Part shown: positions 1 through 8,353 of the stretch, piece by piece
Layout: every line of letters starts with the position of its first letter
How positions within the stretch are numbered: the stretch's first letter is position 1
NCBI RefSeq assembly: GCF_024172165.1
Contig: NZ_JAMZEB010000002.1
Coordinates: 7,709,501 to 7,773,500 of the forward strand
Reading direction: 5' to 3'
Length of the DNA stretch: 64,000 nucleotides
From: Nonomuraea thailandensis
GTDB taxonomy: Bacteria; Actinomycetota; Actinomycetes; Streptosporangiales; Streptosporangiaceae
The notes under the pieces: model-generated
Told to the model about the DNA's origin: nothing
Seen by the model: only the letters and a program-made list of their open reading frames with translations
Databases searched by the model: none
Program-made: the position numbers and the translations under genes

Positions 1-1609
1 GCTTGTCCACGGTGGTGTTGATAGTGTCCTTGAGCTGCAGGATCTCGCCCCGCGCGTCCACAGTGATCTTCTTGGACAGGTCGCCGTTGGCGATGGCGGT
101 GGTGACCATGGCGATCGAGCGGACCTGGCTGGTGAGGTTGGAGGCCATGAAGTTCACGTTGTCCGTGAGGTCCTTCCACACCCCCGACACCCCCCGCACC
201 TGCGCCTGACCGCCCAGCCGCCCCTCCGTGCCCACCTCGCGCGCCACCCGCGTCACCTCGTCGGCGAACGCCGACAACTGCCCCACCATCGTGTTGACGG
301 TGTCCTTGAGCTGCAGGATCTCGCCCTTGACGTCCACGCTGATCTTGCGGCTGAGGTCTCCCTGGGCGACGGCGGTGGCGACCTGGGCGATGTCGCGTAC
401 CTGCTCGGTGAGGTTGGAGGCCATGAAGTTCACGTTGTCCGTGAGGTCCTTCCACACCCCCGACACTCCCCGCACCTGCGCCTGACCGCCCAGCCGCCCC
501 TCCGTGCCCACCTCGCGCGCCACCCGCGTCACCTCGTCGGCGAACGCCGACAACTGCCCCACCATCGTGTTGATGGTGTCCTTGAGCTGCAGGATCTCCC
601 CGCGCGCATCCACGGTGATCTTCTTGGACAGGTCGCCGTTGGCCACCGCGGTCGTCACCTGGGCGATCGAGCGCACCTGGGTGGTGAGGTTGGAGGCCAT
701 GAAGTTGACGTTGTCCGTGAGGTCCTTCCAGGTGCCGAGCACGCCCTTGACCTCGGCCCGGCCGCCGAGCTGGCCCTCGGTGCCGACCTCGCGGGCCACC
801 CTGGTCACCTCGCTGGCGAACGACGAGAGCTGGTCCACCATGGTGTTGACGGTCAGCTTCAGCTCCAGCAGCTCGCCGGTGGCCTCGACCGTCACCTGCC
901 TGGTCAGGTCGCCCCTGGCCACGGCGGTGGTGACGACCGCGATGTCGCGCACCTGGGCGGTGAGCCGGCCGGCCATGGCGTTGACCGCCTCGGTCACGTC
1001 ACGCCAGCTCCCGGACATGCCCTGCACCTTGGCCCGCCCGCCGAGCCGCCCCTCGGTGCCGACCTCGCGCGCCACCCTGGTCACCTCGCCGGAGAACAGC
1101 GCGAGCTGGTCCACCATGCGGTTGACCGCCTTGCCCATCAGGCGCAGCCCGCCGCGCAGCGGCCGGTCGTCCTCCTGGAGGTCCACCCTCTTGGACAGGT
1201 CGCCGTCCGCGACCGCGTTGAGCACCCTGGTGGCCTTGGCCATGGGAATGACGAGCGCGTCGACGATGGAGTTGACCGCCGCCACGTTGACCGCCCAGCC
1301 GCCCGTGCCGGGGCTGGGGTCGAGCCGCTCGTCGAGCCGCCCGCGCCTGGCGACCTCGGTGCGCAGGCGGGTCAGCTCGTTCGACAGGTGCTCGTTGCGG
1401 TCGACGACCTGGTTGAAGGTGATCGCCAGCTCGGCGAGGAACGGGTCGTCGGGCGGATCGAGCCTGTTGCGGAAGTTGCCGTCACGCAGCCCCTGCAGGG
1501 CCACGAGCAACGGGCGGAGCTCCGCGGCGTGGAGCGATCCAGCCTCGTACGGGGAGTCCAACTGCGCGACCATGGCGGCCTTCTTCACAACTGGAGGTAT
1601 CAACGGCAT
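1..1609 (-). CDS. Multi-HAMP sensor/hybrid histidine kinase, N-terminal part (runs off the window)
   Basis: Reading the minus strand from ATG at 1609 gives an open frame that continues past base 1. After about 75 residues it holds five successive HAMP-repeat units. Each contains a variant of AVANGDLSKKITVDARGEIL followed by VTRVAREVGTEG and WKDLTDNVN. The units recur every 276 bp (92 residues) and units 2-5 are nearly identical at DNA level. This is the architecture of soluble multi-HAMP hybrid kinases such as the fungal Nik1 group and their actinobacterial relatives. The kinase and receiver domains would lie outside the window. No signal peptide or membrane segment is visible, so the protein is probably cytosolic. 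Alternative starts are GTG 1588 and ATG 1573; the latter has a weak AAGG upstream. The gene is divergent from the SpoIIE phosphatase across only 59 bp. Confidence 0.85.
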   Translation of the reverse strand, partial: MPLIPPVVKKAAMVAQLDSPYEAGSLHAAELRPLLVALQGLRDGNFRNRLDPPDDPFLAELAITFNQVVDRNEHLSNELTRLRTEVARRGRLDERLDPSPGTGGWAVNVAAVNSIVDALVIPMAKATRVLNAVADGDLSKRVDLQEDDRPLRGGLRLMGKAVNRMVDQLALFSGEVTRVAREVGTEGRLGGRAKVQGMSGSWRDVTEAVNAMAGRLTAQVRDIAVVTTAVARGDLTRQVTVEATGELLELKLTVNTMVDQLSSFASEVTRVAREVGTEGQLGGRAEVKGVLGTWKDLTDNVNFMASNLTTQVRSIAQVTTAVANGDLSKKITVDARGEILQLKDTINTMVGQLSAFADEVTRVAREVGTEGRLGGQAQVRGVSGVWKDLTDNVNFMASNLTEQVRDIAQVATAVAQGDLSRKISVDVKGEILQLKDTVNTMVGQLSAFADEVTRVAREVGTEGRLGGQAQVRGVSGVWKDLTDNVNFMASNLTSQVRSIAMVTTAIANGDLSKKITVDARGEILQLKDTINTTVDK

Positions 1610-1668
1610 CAGTCTGCCACTCTGAGAGTGACCGAACTGCCACATCGAGTGATGTTCTAGGACGCAGA

Positions 1669-4131
1669 GTGGACACGACCAGAGTGTCGAGCACGGCCTT
1701 CGACGGCACTCCCCATGCCCCGGCACACGCCCGCAAGTTCGTCCGGCAGGTGCTCGGCGAATGGCGCCTGAGCCATCTCGCCGAGGACGCCGTACTGCTG
1801 ACCAGCGAACTCGTCACCAACGCCGTGGTGCACGCGGGCACCGGCGTCGAGCTGACCTGCCGCCTGGACGTGGACGCCAGCCCGCCCAAACTGGAGATCG
1901 AGGTCGACGACCACCACCCCACGCGCGCCCTGCCGTCCGGCGAGCCCGCGCCCGCCGACGGCACGCTGCCCACCTCGGGCCGCGGGCTGGCGCTGGCCGG
2001 GATGCTGGCCGACGCCTGGGGCGTCACCTACACCAAGACCGCCAAGCGCGTCTGGGTCCGCATGGAGCTCGGCGAGGGCTGCGACATGCAGGACCACGTG
2101 TCCTGCCCGCCGTGCCTGGTCCCGGGACCTGTCACGCCACCCCTGGAGACCCTGCACGTCGGCGTGGTGATCTGCGACCTCGACGGGGTCGTGGAGTCGT
2201 GGAACCCCGAGGCGGAGCAGCTCCTCGGCTGGCGGGCCGAGCAGGCCGTCGGCCGGTCGCTGAAGGAGCTGGTGGCCTGGCGCGGCCACGGCCCGTACGC
2301 GCTGTCGCTGACCGACACGCTCAGCCTGGGCCGCTGGCGGGGCGAGGCCCGCATGCGGCACCGCGACGGCCCGCTCGTCCCTGTCTACGTCTCCCAGCTG
2401 CGGGCCCGCGGGCACGCGGGCGAGCGCCGGGCGATCTGGATGATCGTCTCCAGCGACCACCGCTACGTGCTGACGCCGCCGTCGGCGCCGCTGCGCAGGG
2501 AGGCGGGTCGGCGGATCAAGGACCTGCTCGACCGGGACATGCCTCTCACGGAGCTGCTGGCCACGATCGCCCAGATCGTCCAGGTGTCCAGCGGCGGCGA
2601 CGCCGCGTACGTGCTGCTGGCCACGGAGGGCGGCAGCCGGTTCGGCGTGGCGGCGGGCGTGGGCGCGACGGCGGGCCTGGTGGGCGTGCTGGCCACCGGC
2701 GTGTTCGGCGCCGACAGGAAGTCCCCCACGATGATCGAGGACCTGCTGGCCGGCGACGTCGAGCTGGCCCAGCAGCTGCGGGCCAGGTCCCTGGCGTGCG
2801 CGCCGCTGCTCGTGGCCGGCGAGGTGGTGGGCTACCTGGTGGTCACGGACGCCCAGCCGAGCCGCTTCGACCAGGAGCTGACGGTCAGCCTGCAGCACAT
2901 CGCCGACCAGGTGGCGGTGACCGTGCAGCGCGAGCGGCTGGCCGAGCAGGACCGGGCCCACCGGGGGCGGCTGTCGTTCCTGGCCGAGGCGGGCGAGCTG
3001 CTGGCGGGCGTGCACGACGAGGAGCTGATCGCGGCGCTGACCGCGCAGCTCGTGGTGCCCAAGATCGCCACGTGGGCGGCCGTCTACCTGACCGATCTGG
3101 CCGGCATGACCAGGCTCGCCCACGTCTGGCACAGCGAGGAACGCCACAACGCCGACCTGCGCAAGTCGCTGCCCGCCATCCCCCGCACCGCGCTGACCGA
3201 GGTGAGCTGGCCGGTCGGCCAGGAGAACGTGCTGGCCTTCCCGCTGCTGACCCAGGGCAGGTCGCACGGCGCGCTGGTGATCGGCCGGGCCGAGCCGACC
3301 CTGCCGCTGGAGCTGGCCGACCTGCTGGCGGACCTGTGCCGCCTGGTGGCGCTCAACCTGCACACGGCCATGCTCTACACCCGGCAGGCCACCACCTCCC
3401 GGGTGCTCCAGCGCAGCCTGCTGCCCATGCGGGTGGCACCCATGCCGGGCCTGGAGTCGGCGGTGGTCTACGAGCCCGCCGAGGAGGGCGCGGACGTCGG
3501 CGGCGACTTCTACGACCTGTTCACGGTGGCCGACCACTGGTGCTTCGCGCTGGGCGACGTGTGCGGCAGCGGCCCCGAGGCGGCGGCCGTCACGGGGCTG
3601 GCCAGGCACGCCGTGCGCCTGCTGGCCAAGGAGCACTACACCGTGGCCGACATCCTCGACCGGCTCAACCACGCGCTGCTGGACGAGGGTGAGGAGGGCA
3701 GGTTCCTCAGCCTGCTGTGCGGGGAGCTGACCCCGCTCCCGCAGGGCGGCGCGCTGTGCACGATCGCCTCGGCCGGCCATCCGCCGCCCCTGCTGCTGCG
3801 GCCAGGCGGCGAGGTCCAGGCCGTGGCCACGCCGCAACTGCTGCTCGGCATCGAGTCCGGCGCCAGGTTCTACGTGGAGTCGTTCGAGCTGGCGCCGGAG
3901 GAGGTGCTGCTGTGCGTCACCGACGGCGTGACCGAGCGGCGCGACGGCGACCGGCTGCTGGACGACGGCGACGGGCTGTCGGCGCTGCTGTCCACCTGTA
4001 CGGGGCTGAGCGCCCACGCGGTGGCCGAGCGGGTGCGGCACGCGGTCGAGACGTTCGCCGCCGAGCCGTCGCAGGACGACGTGGCCCTGCTGGTGATCAA
4101 GGCCAACGCCGGGCTGCGGACGGTCAGATGA
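1669..4131 (+). CDS. SpoIIE-family PP2C phosphatase with anti-sigma-type ATPase, PAS and GAF domains
   Basis: This 820-residue signalling protein starts at GTG 1669, six bases after AGGA. Residues about 10-125 form an RsbW-like ATPase fold (LVTNAVVHAG is the N-box). A PAS domain follows at about 155-265 (CDLDGVVESWNPEAE). Two GAF-like sensory regions lie at about 285-425 and 430-575. The C-terminal 230 residues are a PP2C/SpoIIE phosphatase, with GGDFYDLF near residue 610 and GDVCGSGPEAA as metal-binding motifs. Such proteins adjust the phosphorylation state of anti-anti-sigma factors. Having both a kinase-type and a phosphatase module suggests switch-like control of a partner not found in this window. 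The divergent multi-HAMP kinase is a likely signalling neighbour (inference). The last 8 bp overlap the end of the convergent galM gene. Confidence 0.9.
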   Translation: MDTTRVSSTAFDGTPHAPAHARKFVRQVLGEWRLSHLAEDAVLLTSELVTNAVVHAGTGVELTCRLDVDASPPKLEIEVDDHHPTRALPSGEPAPADGTLPTSGRGLALAGMLADAWGVTYTKTAKRVWVRMELGEGCDMQDHVSCPPCLVPGPVTPPLETLHVGVVICDLDGVVESWNPEAEQLLGWRAEQAVGRSLKELVAWRGHGPYALSLTDTLSLGRWRGEARMRHRDGPLVPVYVSQLRARGHAGERRAIWMIVSSDHRYVLTPPSAPLRREAGRRIKDLLDRDMPLTELLATIAQIVQVSSGGDAAYVLLATEGGSRFGVAAGVGATAGLVGVLATGVFGADRKSPTMIEDLLAGDVELAQQLRARSLACAPLLVAGEVVGYLVVTDAQPSRFDQELTVSLQHIADQVAVTVQRERLAEQDRAHRGRLSFLAEAGELLAGVHDEELIAALTAQLVVPKIATWAAVYLTDLAGMTRLAHVWHSEERHNADLRKSLPAIPRTALTEVSWPVGQENVLAFPLLTQGRSHGALVIGRAEPTLPLELADLLADLCRLVALNLHTAMLYTRQATTSRVLQRSLLPMRVAPMPGLESAVVYEPAEEGADVGGDFYDLFTVADHWCFALGDVCGSGPEAAAVTGLARHAVRLLAKEHYTVADILDRLNHALLDEGEEGRFLSLLCGELTPLPQGGALCTIASAGHPPPLLLRPGGEVQAVATPQLLLGIESGARFYVESFELAPEEVLLCVTDGVTERRDGDRLLDDGDGLSALLSTCTGLSAHAVAERVRHAVETFAAEPSQDDVALLVIKANAGLRTVR

Positions 4132-5059
4132 ACCGGTACGTCGTGGTGGACGTGCGGCGCTCGCCGGGGCGCAGCACCGTGGAGGGGAACTGCGGCTGGT
4201 TCGGCGCGTCGGGGTAGTGCTGCGTCTCCAGGCACAGCCCGGCGAACGGCCCGAACGGCGTCGCGGCCCCGTCCAGCATGCCGCCGGCGTAGAACTGCAC
4301 GCCCGGCTCGGTGGTCGTGACCTCCATGGTCAGCTCGTCCGCCGTCACCTTGACGGCGCCGCCGTCGAGGACGAAGCAGTGGTCGTAGGCGCCGTCGTAC
4401 CGCTCGCCCACCGCGTGCGGCTCGGTGAAGTCGAACGGCGTGCCCTTCACCTGCGCGGGCTCACCCGTGGGGATCTTGTCGTCGTCCACCGGCAGGTAGT
4501 GCTCGGCGTCCATCTGGACCACGTGGCCGAGCACGTCGCCGCCGCCGTTGAGGTTGAAGTAGGAGTGGTTGGTCAGGTTGACCACGGTCGGCGCGTCGGT
4601 CTCGGCGGCGTAGTCGATGCGCAGGGCGTCGTCGGCCAGCGTGTAGGTGACCGAGACGGTCAGCTCGCCGGGGAAGCCCTGGTCGCCGTCGGGGCTGGTC
4701 AGCGTCAGCGTCACCGACGAGTCGCTGCGATCGGCGATCGTCCACACCTTGCTGTCGAAGCCCTCGATGCCGCCGTGCAGGCAGTTGGGGCCGTTGTTGG
4801 CCGGCAGGGTGTACGCGACGCCGTCCAGGGTGAAGCCGGCGTGGGCGATGCGGTTGCCGTACCTGCCGACGACGGCGCCGAAGTAGCGGCTGCGGGTGCG
4901 GTAGTCGTCGAGCGTGTCCAGCCCGAGCACGACGTTGACCCCGGACACCTCCAGCGTGCGGATGATGGCGCCGTAGGTGAGCACCTCGGCGCGCAGCCGT
5001 CCCGAAGACAGCTCTACGCGCTCGACCTGCTGGCCCGATGGCAGCGTTCCGAAGATCAT
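4124..5059 (-). CDS. galM: Aldose 1-epimerase (galactose mutarotase)
   Basis: The 311-residue protein belongs to the GalM family. It interconverts alpha and beta anomers of aldoses, and in this context possibly of uronic acids (inference). Visible family motifs are GRYGNRIAHAGF, the catalytic-region NNGPNCLHGG (His), NLTNHSYFNLNG (His) and a late glutamate in GLCLETQHYP, which is the expected catalytic base. The ATG at 5059 overlaps the TGA of the lacI-type gene (ATGA), and AAGGG lies about 7 bases upstream, so the pair is translationally coupled. There is no signal peptide, so it is cytosolic. Its length is normal for the family. It shares the LacI-controlled transcript and is probably induced by the sugar that LacI senses. 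Confidence 0.9.
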   Translation of the reverse strand: MIFGTLPSGQQVERVELSSGRLRAEVLTYGAIIRTLEVSGVNVVLGLDTLDDYRTRSRYFGAVVGRYGNRIAHAGFTLDGVAYTLPANNGPNCLHGGIEGFDSKVWTIADRSDSSVTLTLTSPDGDQGFPGELTVSVTYTLADDALRIDYAAETDAPTVVNLTNHSYFNLNGGGDVLGHVVQMDAEHYLPVDDDKIPTGEPAQVKGTPFDFTEPHAVGERYDGAYDHCFVLDGGAVKVTADELTMEVTTTEPGVQFYAGGMLDGAATPFGPFAGLCLETQHYPDAPNQPQFPSTVLRPGERRTSTTTYRFI

Positions 5060-6018
5060 GTCTGTGCCCTTCCCGTGGACTCGCGGACAATGAGGGCGGT
5101 GTCGAGGGTCACGGTCGCGCCCTCGCCTCCCGACTGCAGCAGCAGATCGACGGCCATCCTCCCCGCCTGCACGGCCGGCATGGCCACCGTGGTCAGCTTG
5201 GGCCGGTTGAGCCGCCCCGGCAGGATGTCGTCGAACCCGATCACACTTATCTGGTCTGGTACCCCTATCTCCATCGCCGCCAGCCCCTCGATGAGACCGA
5301 GTGCGACCAGGTCGTTGTAGGCGAGCACCGCGGTCGCCCCGCAGGCGGCCACCTCGGGGGCCACGGCCAGGCCGCCGGCCTCCGTGGGCTGGTTCGGGCC
5401 GAAGAAGACCAGGTCGAGCCCGGCCGCCTCGGCGGCCACGCCCTGCATCTCGTTGCTGGTCCACGAGCCGATCGGCCCGGACACGAGCGCGATCCGGTGG
5501 TGGCCGAGCCCCGCCAGGTGGTCGAGGGCGAGCCTGGCGCCCTGGGCGACGTTCATGAGCACGGCGGGCATGCCCTTGATGCGCCGGTTGACCACCACGA
5601 ACGGCACGTCCTCCGCCAGGCGCTCGATCATCTTGTTCGACAGGCGCGGGCTGCACAGCAGGACCCCGTCCACCTGCTTGGTGAGGGTCCTGATGAGCTC
5701 TTCCTCGACGCGCGGGTCCTCGTCGGTGTCGGCCACGAACACGTGGTAGTCCCGCCCCCTGGCCTGCGCCTGCGCGGCCTTGATGAGGGGCGGGAAGAAC
5801 GGGTTGGAGATGTCGGCCACGATCAGGCCCATGTTGAACGTGCGTCCGGTGGTCAGCGCCCTGGCCGCCCGGTTGGGCCGGTAGCCGAGATCGTCGGCCG
5901 CGGCGAGCACGCGGCTCCTGGTGGCAGGATTGACCAGGTGCGGTGCGGAGAAGGTACGGGACACGGTGGACACATGAACGCCGCAGGCGCGAGCCACGTC
6001 CTTGATCGTTGACGCCAT
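5056..6018 (-). CDS. LacI-family transcriptional regulator
   Basis: This is a 320-residue LacI/GalR repressor. The N-terminal helix-turn-helix (STIKDVARACGVHVSTVSRT) is followed by the hinge (GYRPNRAARAL) and a periplasmic-binding-protein-like effector domain (GLIVADISNPFF, VIGFDD). The start is ATG 6018, preceded at 5 bases by GGGAGGG; a TTG 18 bases further upstream would place that Shine-Dalgarno inside the gene. It is the first gene of a two-gene unit with galM. Two LacI-type palindromes (GCAAACGGTTGC and GCAACCGGTTGC) lie just upstream of its start, so autoregulation is likely. The effector is unknown; position suggests a uronate, galactoside or related sugar. Confidence 0.9.
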   Translation of the reverse strand: MASTIKDVARACGVHVSTVSRTFSAPHLVNPATRSRVLAAADDLGYRPNRAARALTTGRTFNMGLIVADISNPFFPPLIKAAQAQARGRDYHVFVADTDEDPRVEEELIRTLTKQVDGVLLCSPRLSNKMIERLAEDVPFVVVNRRIKGMPAVLMNVAQGARLALDHLAGLGHHRIALVSGPIGSWTSNEMQGVAAEAAGLDLVFFGPNQPTEAGGLAVAPEVAACGATAVLAYNDLVALGLIEGLAAMEIGVPDQISVIGFDDILPGRLNRPKLTTVAMPAVQAGRMAVDLLLQSGGEGATVTLDTALIVRESTGRAQT

Positions 6019-6032
6019 CGCCGCCCTCCCTT

Positions 6033-6044
6033 GCAAACGGTTGC
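6033..6044. promoter_or_regulatory. Proximal LacI-type operator
   Basis: The near-palindrome GCAAACGGTTGC (one mismatch per arm) begins 15 bp upstream of the lacI start codon. It matches the CG-centred 12-14 bp operators typical of LacI/GalR proteins. Binding here would block the promoter or early transcription of lacI-galM. Confidence 0.7.
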
Positions 6045-6088
6045 CAGACTAAACCTTGACCTTCGGGGGTCGTGCCGTCAAGGTTCTT

Positions 6089-6100
6089 GCAACCGGTTGC
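6089..6100. promoter_or_regulatory. Distal LacI-type operator
   Basis: The perfect 12-bp palindrome GCAACCGGTTGC is centred 56 bp from the proximal operator. It lies only 12 bp downstream of the uronate dehydrogenase stop codon. Two operators separated by about five helical turns are compatible with cooperative or looped repression of lacI-galM. Confidence 0.7.
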
Positions 6101-6112
6101 CGGGCGTTCAGT

Positions 6113-6907
6113 TCACCATTTCCCGCCGAGCTCGTTCAGCGTGAAGATGCCGCCCGCGCGGTCGTGCAGCGGCTCGGTCAGGTCGGGCTCGCCGTGCTCC
6201 TCGATGAGGGCGGCGGCGAAGGGCTCGGAGGAGTCGCGCGAGTCGTAGCCGATGGCCTTGGCCTCCTCCAGCGACCACCAGCGGCGCGGGCTGTCGGAGA
6301 CGCCCCAGACGACGTGGTAGCCGGTCGCCGCGAGCCCCGCCTCGACCAGGCGGGTCAGGTCGTCGGCGGAGATCCACGTGGCCAGCCCGCGCGTGTCGGC
6401 CGGGCCCTCGTTGCAGGTGCCGAGCCTGATCACGGTGACGTTCATGCCGAAGCGGTCGTGGTAGAGGCTGCCGAGCGCCTCCATGACGACCTTGCTGACC
6501 CCGTAGAAGGTGTCGGGGCGGGGGAAGGCGTAGTCGGGCAGCTCCGCGCCGCCCTCCGGCCGGGTCTGGAAACCGGCCGCGTGGTGGCTGCCCATGAGCA
6601 CGACGTGCTGGACGCCCTCCCTGTACGCCGCCTCCATCAGCACCTGGGTCCCGTTGATGTTGGCGTGCACGATGTCGGCCCAGGGATGCTCCCGGCTCTG
6701 GCCGCCCAGGTGCAGCACGGCGTCCACGCCCTTCATCGCCTCGGCCATGGCGTCGGGATCGGCCAGGTCCGCCGTCACCCACTCCTCGCCGGGCCCGGGG
6801 TCGACCGGATGGAGGTCGGAGAGCCGCAGCGTACGGCCCTCCTGTGCGAGACGCGGGCGGAGCAGCGTCCCGACTTTTCCAGAGGCCCCTGTCATGAGAA
6901 TGCGCAT
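6113..6907 (-). CDS. udh: NAD-dependent uronate dehydrogenase (SDR/epimerase family)
   Basis: The 264-residue protein is an extended-type short-chain dehydrogenase of the uronate dehydrogenase group. That group oxidises D-glucuronate or D-galacturonate at C1 to the aldaro-lactone. Seen are the Rossmann motif TGASGKVG (residues 6-13), HLGGQS near 66-71, GSHHAAG near 106, the catalytic YGVSK (Tyr135, Lys139), RLGTC near 161 and the family-typical TWISADDL and VVWGVSDSP. The adjacent genes supply the following steps (glucarate dehydratase, keto-deoxyglucarate dehydratase, semialdehyde dehydrogenase). The start at ATG 6907 faces the ABC-transporter promoter across about 135 bp, so regulation may be shared. 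UDP-sugar epimerase activity is less likely, since the protein is short and carries Udh-specific motifs. Confidence 0.82.
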   Translation of the reverse strand: MRILMTGASGKVGTLLRPRLAQEGRTLRLSDLHPVDPGPGEEWVTADLADPDAMAEAMKGVDAVLHLGGQSREHPWADIVHANINGTQVLMEAAYREGVQHVVLMGSHHAAGFQTRPEGGAELPDYAFPRPDTFYGVSKVVMEALGSLYHDRFGMNVTVIRLGTCNEGPADTRGLATWISADDLTRLVEAGLAATGYHVVWGVSDSPRRWWSLEEAKAIGYDSRDSSEPFAAALIEEHGEPDLTEPLHDRAGGIFTLNELGGKW

Positions 6908-6953
6908 GCCTCATGATGTACACGAATCTGGGCGACTTTCACATCCTTGAATA

Positions 6954-6982
6954 TTGACCGTGAACCATGTCACTAGTTACGT
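6954..6982 (+). promoter_or_regulatory. Candidate promoter of the sugar-acid ABC operon
   Basis: TTGACC (6954-6959) is followed after 17 bp by TTACGT (6977-6982). The -10 ends 12 bp before the first IclR-type box at 6995. The same geometry (TTGACA-17-TTACAG-12-box) occurs before the glucarate dehydratase gene, which supports both predictions. Confidence 0.5.
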
Positions 6983-6994
6983 TCGCAGGCACAC

Positions 6995-7029
6995 ATCCAA
7001 GTCTTCGACTCACGTCCATGTATGTGAAC
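6995..7029. promoter_or_regulatory. Tandem IclR-type operator, ABC operon
   Basis: The strong box GTCCATGTATGTGAAC is at 7014-7029. A weaker one, ATCCAAGTCTTCGACT, lies exactly 19 bp upstream (6995-7010). Related boxes with the same 19-bp register occur at 10139/10158 and 16062/16081. The strong box ends immediately before the AGGAGG ribosome-binding site of the substrate-binding protein gene, so occupancy would act as a downstream roadblock. Confidence 0.6.
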
Positions 7030-7042
7030 AGGAGGCGGTCTG

Positions 7043-8353
7043 ATGTCACGTCGTCTGCTTGGAGTCGCGATCATGACGACTCTGGCCGTTGGACTGACAG
7101 GCTGCGGTTCCGGTGATTCCTCAAGTTCGGACAACACTCTGGAGATCTGGATCAGGCAGGCGCCCGATTCGGACTCCGCCAAGACCGCCAAGAAGCTCGC
7201 TGACGCCTTCACCAAGGCCAGTGGGGTGCAAACGAAAGTCGTGGCCCTATTCGACGACTTCGAAACCAAACTGAACCAGCAGGCGGCGCAGAAAGACCTT
7301 CCTGACATCGTCATCAACGACACCGCCCAGCTGGGCAACATGGTGTCGCAGGGCTGGCTGCAGCCCGTCGACAAGGCCGCGCTCAAGGGCGGCGACCAAC
7401 TGGCGGAGACGGCGTGGAAGGCCGCCACGGGAGCCGACGGCAAGTTCTACGCGGCCCCGTTCTCGGCCCAGTCGTTCGCGCTGATCGTCCGCAAGGACTG
7501 GCGCGAGAAGGTCGGCGCGCAGCCGCCCGAGACCTGGGAGGACCTGGCCGAGCTCGCCGTCGCCTTCACCGAGAAGGACCCCGACGGCAACGGCCAGAAG
7601 GACACCGCCGGCTTCGTCGCCCCGGCCGGCACCAAGCGCGGCTACGCCTCCTGGTACGCCTCCTCGCTCGTCTACGCCAACGGCGGCGACTTCATCAAGG
7701 CCGCCGGCGCCGGCAAGTACACCGCCACCGTCAACGACCCCAAGACCGTCGAGGCCGTGCAGTACCTGCAGGACCAGTTCTGCAAGACCAAGACCGTCAA
7801 CCCCGGCGCCGTCAGCAACGACACCACCGTCACGCACGAGGTGTTCGAGAAGGGCCAGGGCGGCATCTACCTGGTGGGCCCGTACGTGCTGGCCCGGTTC
7901 GTCAACAGCATCGGCACCGACAAGATCGAGGTGCTGCCCGTGCCCAAGGGCCCGTCCGGCGGCCCCGGCACCCTCGGCGAGGGCGAGAACGTCTACCTCA
8001 TGGCGGGCTCGCAGAACCAGGACGCGCAGAAGAAGTTCGCCGAGTTCGCGATCTCCCCCGAGGGCCAGCGGATCGGCATGAACAAGGACGCCAACGGCGC
8101 CATCGTCCGCCTGCCCGTGAACACCACGGTGGACATGTCCGCCGAGCGCCAGGACCCGCGCTGGAAGGTGTTCCAGGAGTCGTACGCGCACGCCGTCTAC
8201 GCTCCGCCGGTGCCCAACTGGGCGCCGATCCGCCAGACCTCCGCCGACACCATCAACGCCGTCTGGGCCGACTGCACCGCCGACGTCAAGACGGCGATGG
8301 ATGAGCTCAACACCAAGCTCACCCAGGAACTGCAGAGCCAGAAAGCGTCATGA
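7043..8353 (+). CDS. Sugar ABC transporter substrate-binding lipoprotein
   Basis: The 436-residue protein is a family 1 (MalE-like) extracellular solute-binding protein. The signal peptide ends in the lipobox LTGC (Cys21), so it is anchored outside the membrane. The start is ATG 7043, with AGGAGG seven bases upstream. Motifs such as GSQNQDAQKKFAEFA near the C-terminus fit this family. It is the first gene of a three-gene importer operon, with ATGA overlaps to both permease genes. Neighbouring enzymes suggest the ligand is a hexuronate, an aldarate or an oligosaccharide that contains one (inference). No dedicated ATPase is encoded in the operon; many actinobacterial sugar importers share one MsiK-type ATPase. 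Confidence 0.88.
   Translation: MSRRLLGVAIMTTLAVGLTGCGSGDSSSSDNTLEIWIRQAPDSDSAKTAKKLADAFTKASGVQTKVVALFDDFETKLNQQAAQKDLPDIVINDTAQLGNMVSQGWLQPVDKAALKGGDQLAETAWKAATGADGKFYAAPFSAQSFALIVRKDWREKVGAQPPETWEDLAELAVAFTEKDPDGNGQKDTAGFVAPAGTKRGYASWYASSLVYANGGDFIKAAGAGKYTATVNDPKTVEAVQYLQDQFCKTKTVNPGAVSNDTTVTHEVFEKGQGGIYLVGPYVLARFVNSIGTDKIEVLPVPKGPSGGPGTLGEGENVYLMAGSQNQDAQKKFAEFAISPEGQRIGMNKDANGAIVRLPVNTTVDMSAERQDPRWKVFQESYAHAVYAPPVPNWAPIRQTSADTINAVWADCTADVKTAMDELNTKLTQELQSQKAS

Noticed and set aside
3..1625. Long plus-strand open frames across the first 1.6 kb
   Set aside because: They are the antisense image of the multi-HAMP gene, whose minus-strand reading shows clear repeated domain motifs.
6908..6952. 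Additional IclR-type boxes near udh (for example TTTCACATCCTTGAAT at 6937)
   Set aside because: The match is partial (about 11 of 16), there is no 19-bp partner, and it overlaps ordinary promoter DNA.
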